DNA of 64,000 nt. It comes from Niastella caeni (GTDB lineage: Bacteria > Bacteroidota > Bacteroidia > Chitinophagales > Chitinophagaceae). The stretch spans positions 681,347 to 745,346 of the forward strand of contig NZ_STFF01000001.1 in NCBI RefSeq assembly GCF_004834005.1, in the 5' to 3' direction. Below the pieces are notes generated by a model. The model had not been told where the DNA came from, ran no database searches, and saw nothing but the letters and a program-made list of their open reading frames with translations. A program made the position numbers and the translations under genes. Position 1 is the first letter of the stretch, and every line of letters begins with the position of its first letter. Shown one piece after another: positions 9,408-18,121 of the stretch.

Positions 9408-9830
9408 ATGCCTGCAGGTTACTCCGGCACGCCCCTTATCAAAAAATTGGGCATTATGCCTTCCATGAAAGTGCTGCTGATCAATGCACCGGCAGATTAT
9501 TTCAACTGGCTGCATACCGATATCCGCTCCCAACTGGCCGCACCGGCCGATGTTCCCGATCTCGTTCATGCATTTGTTACCTCCACTGCCGCATTCGTGG
9601 CCGTGTTTAAAAAACTGATCCCGGTTTACAAAGCCAACCCCACTGTTATTATCTGGTTTAGCTGGTACAAGAAAAGCGCCGGTTTCGCTACCGATATCAC
9701 GGAAGACACCATCCGCAATTATGCCTTACAACACGACCTGGTTGATATAAAAGTATGCGCCGTCTCTGACCAATGGAGCGGATTGAAATTGGTGGTAAGA
9801 AAAGAGAAGCGAGTAGTGAGTGGTAAGTAG
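9408..9830 (+). CDS. DUF3052 family protein
   Basis: A 140-residue soluble protein resembling the DUF3052 family, whose biochemical role is unknown. It has the family layout: an early KKLGIMPSMKVLLINAP segment (KLGIKPGMRVLLLNAP-like), a central FVTSTAAFVAVFKKLIP, then IIWFSWYKKSAGFATDITED and KVCAVSDQWSGLKLVVRK, matching the WSGLRLV-type ending. No signal peptide or membrane span is seen. The last eight or nine codons (EKRVVSGK-stop) are written in repeat DNA that leads into the right flanking repeat, so the native C-terminus may have been altered. An in-frame ATG at about codon 18 is an alternative start. Confidence 0.8.
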   Translation: MPAGYSGTPLIKKLGIMPSMKVLLINAPADYFNWLHTDIRSQLAAPADVPDLVHAFVTSTAAFVAVFKKLIPVYKANPTVIIWFSWYKKSAGFATDITEDTIRNYALQHDLVDIKVCAVSDQWSGLKLVVRKEKRVVSGK

Positions 9831-9894
9831 TGAGTAGGAAAATGCAAGGAAATAATATGAGGATAGCCGCCTGTGTCGCGTGACAAATAAAAAT
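9825..9894 (+). repeat. Direct repeat, right copy, flanking the DUF3052 gene
   Basis: Second copy of the 9248-9314 element. It begins at the last two codons of the DUF3052 gene, whose TAG stop (9828-9830) lies within it. Shared core words are GAGTAGGAAA, ATATGAGGATAGCCGC and TGACAAATAAAAAT. Confidence 0.85.
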
Positions 9895-10013
9895 ACAACC
9901 AGATACTAGCTGATTCACCTTTCACCATCCGAATCGCTTTGGCTCTACTTCCATTAGGTTATCGTTTGGTTGTGGTCGAGAAGCAAGCCCTTCAAACCTT
10001 CAGCTAATACAAT

Positions 10014-10039
10014 AAAAAAAGCCTCCCGGAGGGGAGGCT
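10014..10039 (-). terminator. Intrinsic terminator facing left, with no obvious upstream gene
   Basis: Perfect 8-bp stem AGCCTCCC / GGGAGGCT with a GGAG loop, followed on the minus strand by a run of seven T. No minus-strand protein gene precedes it before queA, which runs the other way, so it may end an unrecognised small RNA or act on readthrough. Confidence 0.75.
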
Positions 10040-10374
10040 GCACTAATCAAATACCATTAACCATTAAACCTTATCCTATGCCACCAAGTTACGAAATAAT
10101 TGAATACGCGTCAATATTTTGTTGGAATAAATTAAAAACTAAATCCATATCAATTTCTCTCTAATCATCTTAATCTTTCTCTGTTTTTTTTAGTCAGTTT
10201 CACCACCCACAGGTCATTTAAAGCTGTAGTAAAATTCCGTTTTCTGACCCGCCACTGCCTGTATTTGCAGCTTTCCAATGGCCACTTCCCCGCCCCGCAT
10301 TTACACATTGCACTTTTACGCCTATCCCCTACCTTTGCCCCTCATCAAAACAGCGGCAGTTAGCCGCATGCCCG
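10040..10374. other. Intergenic region upstream of queA
   Basis: No gene of usual size is visible. A 28-codon plus-strand frame (ATG at 10078, MPPSYEIIEYASIFC start) follows the words ACCTTATCCTATG but has no recognisable homology. On the minus strand this stretch would be the body of any transcript ending at the terminator at 10014-10039. Confidence 0.4.
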
Positions 10375-11604
10375 ATGCACCCAAAAGATCTATCAGTTCA
10401 CGATTTTACCTATGAGCTGCCGGAACATAAAATTGCCCGGTACCCTCTCGCCGAAAGAGATAGCTCGCGCCTCCTCATCTATAAAGACGGCGCTATTTCT
10501 GAATCTGTTTACCGCGATATTCATCAGCAGCTAACGCCCGGCTCCCTCCTGCTTTTCAATAATACCAGGGTGGTAGAAGCCCGCCTGTTATTCCAGAAGC
10601 CAACCGGTGCGGTAGTTGAAATTTTTTGCCTGGAACCGCCCCCGCAATATGCCGACATGACCACTGCCATGACCCAAAAAGGGCATGTTACCTGGATCTG
10701 CCTCATCGGTGGCGCTTCGAAATGGAAACCGGGTCAAATACTGGAAAAACGGATGGAGTGGAACGGACAGGAAATCACCCTGTATGCCCGGTACCTGGGC
10801 AAGGAAAAAGACAGCTTTTCCATTGAACTGTCATGGACGCCCGATTCGCTCACCTTTGCTGAAGTATTACATGTTGCAGGTAATATTCCGCTTCCGCCTT
10901 ATATAAAACGTACAGTAGAACAAACAGATAACGAACGGTATCAAACCATTTATGCCAATACGGAAGGCTCGGTGGCCGCTCCTACTGCCGGTTTGCATTT
11001 TACCGATACCCTTTTTGAACAGCTGAACCGGAAGCAGATCCGCCGGGAATATGTGACCCTGCACGTTGGCGCCGGCACATTCAAACCGGTGAAAAGCGAT
11101 ACCATGAGCGGGCACCCGATGCATGCCGAGTTCATCGATGTTTCTACCCATGCCATTGAATGCATTCTGCAATACCTCAATAAACCGATCACGGTGGTGG
11201 GCACCACCTCATTGCGAACAGTGGAAAGCCTGTATTGGTTGGGGGTAAAAATTGCCCGCCAACCCAATTTGCCTTTGGAAGACCTGGTGGTTCACCAGTG
11301 GGACCCGTATGAATTGAATGGAATGCCGGTTACGGCAAAAACAGCCCTGGAAAGCTTGCTGCAGTACCTGCATGCCCGGCAACTGAACCGCATCATTACC
11401 AAAACCTCTTTGTTGATCGCCCCGGGATATACCTTTCAAATTCCCAGGGCGTTGGTAACGAATTTTCACCAGCCGCAGTCGACGCTGTTATTATTAGTGG
11501 CCGCATTTGTTGGGCCCAACTGGCGAAAAATTTATTCGTATGCGTTAGAACAGGATTTTCGATTCCTTAGTTATGGTGATGGTTGTCTGCTGTTTCGGCC
11601 GTAG
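10375..11604 (+). CDS. queA: S-adenosylmethionine:tRNA ribosyltransferase-isomerase (QueA)
   Basis: Transfers and isomerises the ribosyl part of SAM onto preQ1-tRNA, giving epoxyqueuosine-tRNA. The 409-residue protein starts MHPKDLSVHDFTYELPEHKIA, followed by the family motifs LLIYKDG, LLFNNTRVV, GSVAAPTAGLHFT, LHVGAGTF and TNFHQPQSTLLLLVAAFVG. It is longer than the roughly 350-residue E. coli enzyme because of insertions in the middle of the protein; longer forms are common in Bacteroidota. It is transcribed alone, and its last 38 bp overlap the 3' end of the convergent histidine kinase gene. The ATG at 10375 fits the family N-terminus. Confidence 0.96.
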   Translation: MHPKDLSVHDFTYELPEHKIARYPLAERDSSRLLIYKDGAISESVYRDIHQQLTPGSLLLFNNTRVVEARLLFQKPTGAVVEIFCLEPPPQYADMTTAMTQKGHVTWICLIGGASKWKPGQILEKRMEWNGQEITLYARYLGKEKDSFSIELSWTPDSLTFAEVLHVAGNIPLPPYIKRTVEQTDNERYQTIYANTEGSVAAPTAGLHFTDTLFEQLNRKQIRREYVTLHVGAGTFKPVKSDTMSGHPMHAEFIDVSTHAIECILQYLNKPITVVGTTSLRTVESLYWLGVKIARQPNLPLEDLVVHQWDPYELNGMPVTAKTALESLLQYLHARQLNRIITKTSLLIAPGYTFQIPRALVTNFHQPQSTLLLLVAAFVGPNWRKIYSYALEQDFRFLSYGDGCLLFRP

Positions 11605-12991
11605 CTTTTTCTTTTAACAATGGAATTTCCAGGGTAAATGCCGATCCTTTGCCCAGCACACTATCTACCTTGATCTTTCCGTCGTGGGCATCAACTACGG
11701 TTTTCACATAGCTTAACCCAAGGCCGAACCCTTTTACATTATGGATATTACCGGTATGCGCGCGATAAAATTTCTCGAAAATGCGGCGCACCGTTTCTTT
11801 GCTCATTCCAATACCATTATCTTCTATTCGTATGCCGATGGCTTTATTGGTATTATAAGTAGCTATTTTTATTAACAGGTTCTCTTTTGAATATTTAACC
11901 GCATTGTCAACCAGGTTCGAGATCAGGTTGCGGAAGTGTACAGGATCGGCTTCCACATAATCGAAGCGGGCATCGAGGCTCAGTTCAGCGCGGGCGCCTT
12001 TTTCTTCCAGTTGCAACTTGTAATTATCCATGATCTCATGAATGAGATTATGTACATGTAACGGCAACCGGTTCAACGTAATTTCCTGACGGTCCATAAC
12101 AGCAGCCTGCAGAATGGTTTCCACATGCTTGTTCATACGCTTGTTCTCTTCCTTAATAATACTGCTGAAGTAGTTCATTTTCTCGCGGTCCTGGGCTACT
12201 TTTTCATTACGCAGGGCGTCAACTGCCAGCGAAATGGTGGCCAGGGGCGTTTTGAACTCATGCGTCATATTATTAATGAAGTCGTTCTTTATCTCACTCA
12301 GCTTCTTCTGGCGCAACAATGCATTTACCGTAATATAAAAAGCCGTGATAATCATAAGGGTGAAGAAGATGGCGCCCACGATCATCGAGCGCATTTCACT
12401 CAACACGATCTTTTTAATGTTGGGCACAACCACGGTCATGGTTTCTTCGGGAACCAGGTTTTCGAGGTCGCTGCCGCTGGGGGGTTGAAACAGATAATAC
12501 AACACCAGGTTGCGGTCGCTGGCGGTATCCTCAACCTGTTTCAGAAATTCCCGCGATTTTATTTCGTAAGAAAGCAGATTTACATTGGAAGTAATGGCAA
12601 ACTCAAACTTTACATTTTTCAGGTCCTGCGCCGCAAAGGCTTTACGTAATTTTTCCGCAACTTCCTGTTCGGTAAATTTTTGTGCAATGGTAGGCGGCTT
12701 CATCAGTTCCATTTTGAACTGTTCTGAAGGCCAGCTAAAATCGGGATGGGTACGATAGCTTTTGAGGGAAGGCAGCGAGCCTTTCTGCTCCATCAATACC
12801 ATGCCCACATCATTGATACCACGAATGAGTTTGTATTTAAACTCTTCATGTTTATCAACCAGCATGGTACGAAGCCAACTGTACTGAACGTAAATAGTTC
12901 CTATCAGCGATAAGCTGATCAACACAATAATAACAGGAAAAATTTTCCTTAACTGCAAATTATATGGTTTTAATAACGCCGCTGTTGTCAT
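11567..12991 (-). CDS. Orphan membrane sensor histidine kinase
   Basis: A 474-residue two-span sensor kinase. TM1 is at about residues 16-37, followed by a roughly 165-residue periplasmic sensor region with no recognised fold, and TM2 at about 205-228. The HisKA domain has H-box HEFKTPLATI (phospho-acceptor His244), the N-box is NLISNLVDNAVKYS, then the G-boxes EDNGIGM and GFGLGLSYVK. It resembles the KdpD/PhoR class in the catalytic core. No response regulator is adjacent, so its partner must be encoded elsewhere. The His-rich tail (DNHHHN) is encoded in the 38-bp overlap with queA, so both 3' ends are mutually constrained. Confidence 0.92.
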   Translation of the reverse strand: MTTAALLKPYNLQLRKIFPVIIVLISLSLIGTIYVQYSWLRTMLVDKHEEFKYKLIRGINDVGMVLMEQKGSLPSLKSYRTHPDFSWPSEQFKMELMKPPTIAQKFTEQEVAEKLRKAFAAQDLKNVKFEFAITSNVNLLSYEIKSREFLKQVEDTASDRNLVLYYLFQPPSGSDLENLVPEETMTVVVPNIKKIVLSEMRSMIVGAIFFTLMIITAFYITVNALLRQKKLSEIKNDFINNMTHEFKTPLATISLAVDALRNEKVAQDREKMNYFSSIIKEENKRMNKHVETILQAAVMDRQEITLNRLPLHVHNLIHEIMDNYKLQLEEKGARAELSLDARFDYVEADPVHFRNLISNLVDNAVKYSKENLLIKIATYNTNKAIGIRIEDNGIGMSKETVRRIFEKFYRAHTGNIHNVKGFGLGLSYVKTVVDAHDGKIKVDSVLGKGSAFTLEIPLLKEKATAETADNHHHN

Positions 12992-13146
12992 TATCTACGG
13001 TTATCCTTTACAACTTTACTCTTCTCCTATTAATGGGAAAGTACAACATCCCATAGCAGATAATTTTAACCGGCAAATTTAATAAACGAATTTAGTAACC
13101 CCCTATGGCACAGATTTAGTACCCTATAGTTTAACTTAGATTTACC

Positions 13147-13178
13147 AAGTTAGTCACGCAATTTAGCAGGACTAACTT
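13147..13178. promoter_or_regulatory. 9-bp inverted repeat in the divergent histidine kinase / yqgE promoter region
   Basis: AAGTTAGTC (13147-13155) is followed after 14 bp by its exact complement GACTAACTT (13170-13178). Just upstream, the words ATTTAGTAACCCCCTAT and ATTTAGTACCCTAT form a direct repeat at about 13089-13130. The region lies between two divergent genes, so this is a plausible operator or mRNA leader hairpin. No factor is assignable. Confidence 0.4.
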
Positions 13179-13252
13179 AGGAAAGTTTTATTGAATCGCT
13201 AATTTTTTTGAACAATCATTTTGGATAGTCGTTTTAAGTGCTAATTTAGAAT

Positions 13253-13804
13253 ATGGTAAATCCAGGACCAGGTACATTACTTATTGCTGAACCTTTTTTA
13301 AAGGACCCTAATTTCAGCCGCACAGTGGTTTTCTTATGCGATCACCAGGATGAAGGCAGCTTCGGTTTTGTGATAAACCGGGTTTTCGGCCACACCCTGA
13401 ACGAGCTGATGAACGACCTGGACGAACTGAAATTACCCGTTTTTTACGGCGGGCCGGTTCAAATGGACACCATACACTTTTTGCACCAATATCCCGACTT
13501 AATTCCAGGCAGTTACGAAGTGCTGGACGGTATTTATTGGGGTGGTGATTTTGAAACAGCTATTACCCTCATTAAGGCCGGATCGATAGACACCACAAAG
13601 ATCCGATTTTTTATAGGCTATTCGGGCTGGGGCAGCGGCCAGTTGAATGATGAATTAAAAGAGAAATCATGGCTTACCGCCCAGGCTACCCGAAAGCTCG
13701 TCTTTCACCGCAAGGCCGATGAAATATGGAAAGAATCGCTCAGGCACCTCGGCGGCGATTATGAAATGATGGCCAATTTCCCTGTAGACCCACAATTGAA
13801 TTAG
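13253..13804 (+). CDS. YqgE/AlgH family protein (DUF179)
   Basis: A 183-residue cytoplasmic protein of the widespread UPF0301/AlgH family. Visible signatures are PGTLLIAEPFLKDPNFSRTV at the N-terminus, GSFGFVINR, the conserved FYGGPV motif, and GYSGWGSGQLNDELKEKSWL. Its molecular role is not firmly known; AlgH was first linked to alginate regulation in Pseudomonas, which should not be carried over here. It is a single gene divergent from the histidine kinase. The TAG stop at 13802 is followed by a GGTGAATGGT repeat word. Confidence 0.93.
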   Translation: MVNPGPGTLLIAEPFLKDPNFSRTVVFLCDHQDEGSFGFVINRVFGHTLNELMNDLDELKLPVFYGGPVQMDTIHFLHQYPDLIPGSYEVLDGIYWGGDFETAITLIKAGSIDTTKIRFFIGYSGWGSGQLNDELKEKSWLTAQATRKLVFHRKADEIWKESLRHLGGDYEMMANFPVDPQLN

Positions 13805-13906
13805 GTGAATGGTGTATAGGTTCCTCTATTTTCAGAATTCCCACATAATTCTACCTCATAAACTGGCAAAAGGCCATAATCGTAAGTCTGCGACAGAAGA
13901 TTATTT

Positions 13907-13939
13907 AAAAAAAAAGCCTGCCCGCATTACCGGGCAAGC
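13907..13939 (-). terminator. Intrinsic terminator downstream of the outer-membrane protein gene
   Basis: Minus-strand stem GCTTGCCCG / CGGGCAGGC (9 bp, one G-U) with a 6-nt loop, followed by nine T. It lies about 50 bp beyond the stop of the 13987-14622 gene and ends that two-gene operon. Confidence 0.85.
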
Positions 13940-13986
13940 CATGATATTCATGAGGCCTGGCATTGACCATTCACCAGTGACGCTGA

Positions 13987-14622
13987 TCAATGCAAGGGAA
14001 ACTTTACACCAATGCCTGCTCCCCAGTTATTTAGATTATCAATACCACTGACCTTATAAGGCATATAATTATAAGCGCCGAACACATGAATTCCAGCCGG
14101 GCCCTCCTTCCTGAACGGAATAAACAACCCTACTTCCGGCCGCGCCGCAAATTTGAAATCAGATCTTGAATTTTCAAACTCGCCCAGGTATTGATCAAAT
14201 GCGATCATGTTACCACCAACGCCAATCCCAATATACGGTTGTACTGTTTTACCGGGCATAAAGCGATATTGGAACTGGGCCAGCAAGGGAATGGTTTGAA
14301 TAGAATTCGTTATCACGGCCGACACGTCTCCCCCTTCTTCTAACTTATACACGTCGCGGGGAAATTTTTGATAGAAATCCTGGAACCCCGTCCCCAACCC
14401 CACCGAGATCTTGTCGGTAATATTATACATTACGTTGGCCGTCCACCCGCGGAAGGAAGCGTTATCAACCGCATCCGACTTGAAACTTCCACCAGGTATG
14501 CCAATAGAATAATTTACATCGAGTTGCAATTCCCTTTCCTGAGCCTTTGCATTAAACGGCAGGGTTGACAAAAACATCAAACTGATTATCAATAGCCTAT
14601 CCGTAATCCTCTGCGTTTTCAT
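13987..14622 (-). CDS. Outer-membrane beta-barrel protein (porin-like, OMP_b-brl type)
   Basis: A 211-residue protein with a cleavable signal peptide (hydrophobic core LLIISLMFLSTLPF, cleavage near NAKAQ) and then alternating amphipathic strands typical of eight-stranded barrels: LDVNYSIGIPGGSF, WTANVMYNITDKISVGLGTG, QPYIGIGVGGNMI, and a terminal GAGIGVKFPLH. No enzymatic motif is present. It lies 37 bp downstream of the DUF4136 lipoprotein gene in the same direction and is probably co-transcribed with it. Function is unknown beyond outer-membrane localisation; a sensor, adhesin or small-solute channel is possible. Confidence 0.85.
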   Translation of the reverse strand: MKTQRITDRLLIISLMFLSTLPFNAKAQERELQLDVNYSIGIPGGSFKSDAVDNASFRGWTANVMYNITDKISVGLGTGFQDFYQKFPRDVYKLEEGGDVSAVITNSIQTIPLLAQFQYRFMPGKTVQPYIGIGVGGNMIAFDQYLGEFENSRSDFKFAARPEVGLFIPFRKEGPAGIHVFGAYNYMPYKVSGIDNLNNWGAGIGVKFPLH

Positions 14623-14659
14623 ATCTGTAAGCTTTTATATTCTTGATTGAAAATAGAAA

Positions 14660-15298
14660 TCACGATACTTTAAAATAACTGCTTTGATCAAAGAGCGCCT
14701 GCACCCCTTTTGCAGCGGTTGAAACACTAAAAACGCCCGAACCCCTGATAAGGCCATTCCATACATTGCTTATTCTGTTGGTTTGCTTGGCGTCCCTCAA
14801 ATTGAAAATGTCGATCGACAGCGCTCCTTCGGTAATGGAATAAGTGCCGAAATAATATGAAGGGAAGTAGTAGCCATACCCGCCGTATCCCCAGTAATAG
14901 GGGTCCCAGTAGGAACCATAATATGGGTCCCAGTACCCGCCATAATCAAATACCCCGGTGCTGGTATTATAAATACGGCTGATGGTGATACCGAGGTCGG
15001 GATTTTGGTCCTTGCCCACCAGCGTATAACCGCGTTGCACAAGGTGGTCTTTAACCGCGTTGATATAGGCGGCATCTACATCGGTGCGCACTTTTCCTTC
15101 CAATTTGTTGTTGCTGATCACCGCTACCGAATCGGCAATACTGAACGTTCGAAACGAAGAAAAACTAACCGAATCGGAGTGTTTGGTAATATAAATTAGC
15201 CCTTCATCACCTTCCAGGTTTTTGACAGGGTCTTTCCTGCAACTGGTCAATGCCAGTATGCCTGTTGCTAATAGCACGGGAATAACTATGTTCTTCAT
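14660..15298 (-). CDS. DUF4136 domain lipoprotein with aromatic Tyr/Gly tract
   Basis: A 212-residue lipoprotein: lipobox LALTSC with Cys20, then a DUF4136-like fold (FSSFRTFSIADS, a long helix AYINAVKDHLVQRGYTL, then NPDLGITIS). Residues about 117-150 are an extreme Tyr/Trp/Gly segment in which WDPYYGSY and WDPYYWGY repeat in tandem. The C-terminal part (GALSIDIFNLRDAKQTNRIS) is a usual DUF4136 ending. Cell-envelope location is expected. The first gene of a two-gene operon with the barrel protein. Function is unknown. Confidence 0.85.
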   Translation of the reverse strand: MKNIVIPVLLATGILALTSCRKDPVKNLEGDEGLIYITKHSDSVSFSSFRTFSIADSVAVISNNKLEGKVRTDVDAAYINAVKDHLVQRGYTLVGKDQNPDLGITISRIYNTSTGVFDYGGYWDPYYGSYWDPYYWGYGGYGYYFPSYYFGTYSITEGALSIDIFNLRDAKQTNRISNVWNGLIRGSGVFSVSTAAKGVQALFDQSSYFKVS

Positions 15299-15688
15299 AC
15301 TTGACTGATTTTAACATTCTGGATATAAGATGGAAACAACACCTTTTCCTGAATGTTTTGCAATTACCGTTCCTTAACAGGTTACTAACATGATACAAAA
15401 ACATTGAATATGACGGGGTAAAATCAACGGATCGCTTCCGAAGTCATTCCTCGTTTCATGTTCGTTCCTGCTCCATTCTTTGACTACCCAAACACTACCT
15501 ATTTACTACCCTACCCATTTACTACCCCTTTGCCTGGGAATGGGTAGTTTAGGTACGACCCAGATACGAATCTGGAACGATGCAGGGGTAGTACAGAAGT
15601 GTTAAAGGTCAATGCCGCGTTGGAACATTAAGGGAAAACCGGCATCTGGCAACCAGCGCCCCGGAAACAGGAAACTGGTAACCGGCCC
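15299..15688. other. Intergenic region between divergent DUF4136 and recG
   Basis: About 390 bp without a gene. It has a pyrimidine-rich cluster of CTACCC words (TTTACTACCC occurs twice, 15502-15540) followed by the complementary GGGTAGT at about 15542 and GGGGTAGT at about 15585, so long imperfect hairpins are possible. At 15637-15690 it holds a copy of the GGAAACTGGTAACCGG dispersed repeat. Confidence 0.5.
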
Positions 15689-15725
15689 CCTCGTTGCCTT
15701 TATGCCTTGTTGCCTCGTTGCCTTT
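15689..15725 (-). repeat. Dispersed repeat A, copy 1 (AAGGCAACGAGGCAACAAGG)
   Basis: On the minus strand this reads AAGGCAACGAGGCAACAAGG then CATAAAGGCAACGAGG. The same words recur on the plus strand at 39297-39332 and 55191-55228. Here the repeat overlaps the only in-frame initiator-like codons upstream of the recG reading frame. Confidence 0.85.
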
Positions 15726-17853
15726 CCTTTATTTTTGCCCTATTAAAGGAACTGTCGACATATTAGCCAATCCCATTGAGTACCTGAAGGGTGTGGGGCC
15801 GCAACGGGCCGACCTGCTCAAAAAAGAGCTGAACATATTCACCTTTAAAGACCTGCTCGAACTGGTTCCCAACCGCCACATCGATAAAACCAAAGTGAAC
15901 CTGGTGCGCGACATTACCCCCCAAACCGACTTCATTCAAATTGCCGGGGTGCTCAAAAGCAGCGGCCTTATGGGTGAAAAAAGAGGCAAACGGCTGGTGG
16001 CGGAAATAAAAGACGCCACCGGTACGCTGGAACTGGTTTGGTTTCAGGGCATTACCTACATTCAGAAAATGCTCACCGTAGGCCAAACCTACCTGGTTTA
16101 CGGAAAAGTAACGTTCTTCCAGGGACAACCCCAGATCACGCACCCCGAAATGGAGGTCTACAACCGTGAAAATAAAGAAGGCAAAAGCACCCTGGAGCCC
16201 GTTTACCCCAGCACAGAAAAGCTAAAAAGCCGGGGAATGGGGGGAAGACAGATAGGGCATTTTACAGAAACTTTGATTAAATTGTTACAGGAAAATAACA
16301 TTCCTGAAATACTACCGGAATCAGTATTGCAACCCTTGCAACTGATGCCTCGCTTCAAGGCCTTTGTGAACGTGCATTTTCCATCAGACCCCGAAACATC
16401 GCAGCAGGCAATAAACCGGTTGAAATTTGAAGAATTTTTCATTGCACAGATACGCATGGGACTGTTGCGGCAGCAACGGCACCGCTATTCAAAAGGAGTA
16501 GTGTTTAGCCAGGTAGGCGAAATATTCAACCGCTTTTATGAGCAATACCTGCCTTTTGAGTTAACAGGCGCCCAAAAAAGAGTAATAAAAGAAATAAGAC
16601 GCGATACGGGCACCGGCAAACAAATGAACCGGCTGTTGCAGGGAGATGTAGGAAGCGGTAAAACCATTGTAGCCCTGCTGGTATTACTACTGGCCATCGA
16701 TAACGGCTACCAGGGTTGCCTGATGGCGCCCACCGAAATTTTGACCCAGCAGCACTTTAACAGCATCACCAACCTGTTAAAAGACCTGCCGGTAAACGTG
16801 CGCATGCTTACCGGTTCAACGAAAATCCGTGAACGAAAAGAAATATTACAGCAGTTGGAAGAAGGTACCATCCATTTTTTAATTGGCACCCACGCCCTGC
16901 TGGAAGATCCGGTTAAATTTAAAAACCTGGGACTGGCCATCGTTGATGAACAGCACCGGTTTGGCGTAGCGCAACGGGCCCGGTTATGGAAGAAAGCGAC
17001 CGTGCCACCACACATACTGGTGATGACCGCCACCCCCATTCCGCGCACCCTGGCCATGACGGCGTATGGCGACCTCGACACCAGCATAATAGACGAACTG
17101 CCACCCAACCGTAAACCTATTTTAACCGTACATCGATATGAAACGGTTCGCAGCCAGGTAATGGATTTTATTAAGGCAGAAATTACGAAAGGACGACAGG
17201 CATATATCATATTTCCGCTCATTGAAGAATCAGAAAAACTGGATTACGAAAACCTGATGAAGGGGTATGAAAACGTGCAGGCCTATTTTCCAGAACCAAA
17301 GTACTGGATCAGTATGGTGCACGGCCGGCAAACCAACGAGGTGCGTACTACCAATATGCAACGTTTTAAAACCGGCGATACGCAGATCATGGTTGGTACA
17401 ACGGTAATTGAAGTGGGGGTTGATGTTCCCAATGCTAGTGTAATGGTCATAGAGAGTGCCGAGAAATTTGGCCTTTCACAATTACACCAGTTACGAGGTC
17501 GGGTGGGAAGAGGAAGTGAAAAAAGTTTTTGTATCTTATTATCTGGTTCAAAACTGAACAATGAAGCCCGGGAACGGTTAAAGATCATGTGTGCTACGAA
17601 TGACGGTTTTAAGATAGCAGAGAAAGATCTTGAACTGCGAGGCCCCGGCGATATTGAGGGCACCCGGCAAAGCGGCGCATTGAATTTTAAACTGGCCAGC
17701 ATCGTTCAGGATAGAAAGTGGCTCGAAATTGCCCGCGAAATGGCTGAACGTTTGCTGGACGATGATCCCGACCTGGCTTCGGCAACAAATTTGCAGCTTA
17801 AAAATTACCTGCAGGCACTACAAGGCAAAACCGCCTGGAGCAAGATTTCGTAG
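15694..17853 (+). CDS. recG: ATP-dependent DNA helicase RecG (start codon uncertain, no AUG)
   Basis: Branched-DNA helicase that reverses stalled forks and processes recombination intermediates. All domains are present: wedge/OB region (IEYLKGVGPQRADLLKKEL, then the OB fold at about residues 75-170), helicase motif I GDVGSGKT, motif II DEQH, motif III MTATPIPRTLA, motif V GTTVIEVGVDVPNA, motif VI QLRGRVGRG, and the RecG tail RGPGDIEGTRQSG. The 719-codon frame begins at a TTG (15694) inside dispersed repeat A, and another TTG lies at 15718. Family proteins start near the residues PIEYLKG, but no ATG or GTG is found there, only ATA at 15760 behind an AAAGGA box. The first in-frame ATG is about 90 codons in, too late. 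Confidence 0.95.
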   Translation: MPLCLVASLPFLYFCPIKGTVDILANPIEYLKGVGPQRADLLKKELNIFTFKDLLELVPNRHIDKTKVNLVRDITPQTDFIQIAGVLKSSGLMGEKRGKRLVAEIKDATGTLELVWFQGITYIQKMLTVGQTYLVYGKVTFFQGQPQITHPEMEVYNRENKEGKSTLEPVYPSTEKLKSRGMGGRQIGHFTETLIKLLQENNIPEILPESVLQPLQLMPRFKAFVNVHFPSDPETSQQAINRLKFEEFFIAQIRMGLLRQQRHRYSKGVVFSQVGEIFNRFYEQYLPFELTGAQKRVIKEIRRDTGTGKQMNRLLQGDVGSGKTIVALLVLLLAIDNGYQGCLMAPTEILTQQHFNSITNLLKDLPVNVRMLTGSTKIRERKEILQQLEEGTIHFLIGTHALLEDPVKFKNLGLAIVDEQHRFGVAQRARLWKKATVPPHILVMTATPIPRTLAMTAYGDLDTSIIDELPPNRKPILTVHRYETVRSQVMDFIKAEITKGRQAYIIFPLIEESEKLDYENLMKGYENVQAYFPEPKYWISMVHGRQTNEVRTTNMQRFKTGDTQIMVGTTVIEVGVDVPNASVMVIESAEKFGLSQLHQLRGRVGRGSEKSFCILLSGSKLNNEARERLKIMCATNDGFKIAEKDLELRGPGDIEGTRQSGALNFKLASIVQDRKWLEIAREMAERLLDDDPDLASATNLQLKNYLQALQGKTAWSKIS

Positions 17854-18121
17854 GTAATTAAAGCACCATAAACCAACACTGCTTCTTATGCAGTTTATAA
17901 TTTGCCTTTTCAGTGTAAATTGTAAACTACAAACTGCTTACTTGATACTTGAATTAAGGTCTGTTAAAAAGTAGTAACTGATACTTTGTATTTAATTCCA
18001 TCTCCTGCTATTTAGATCGTATGCTGCAAGGGCTTAATATGTATTAAAAAATATTATCCGGGCAGGTAAGAATAGAAAAAGAATAAACGTTATATTATAA
18101 TAATTTGAAAACTGACAGGCA

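Noticed and set aside
9248..9894. Insertion sequence around the DUF3052 gene
   Set aside because: The flanking repeats are direct, not terminal inverted, and the enclosed gene is not a transposase.
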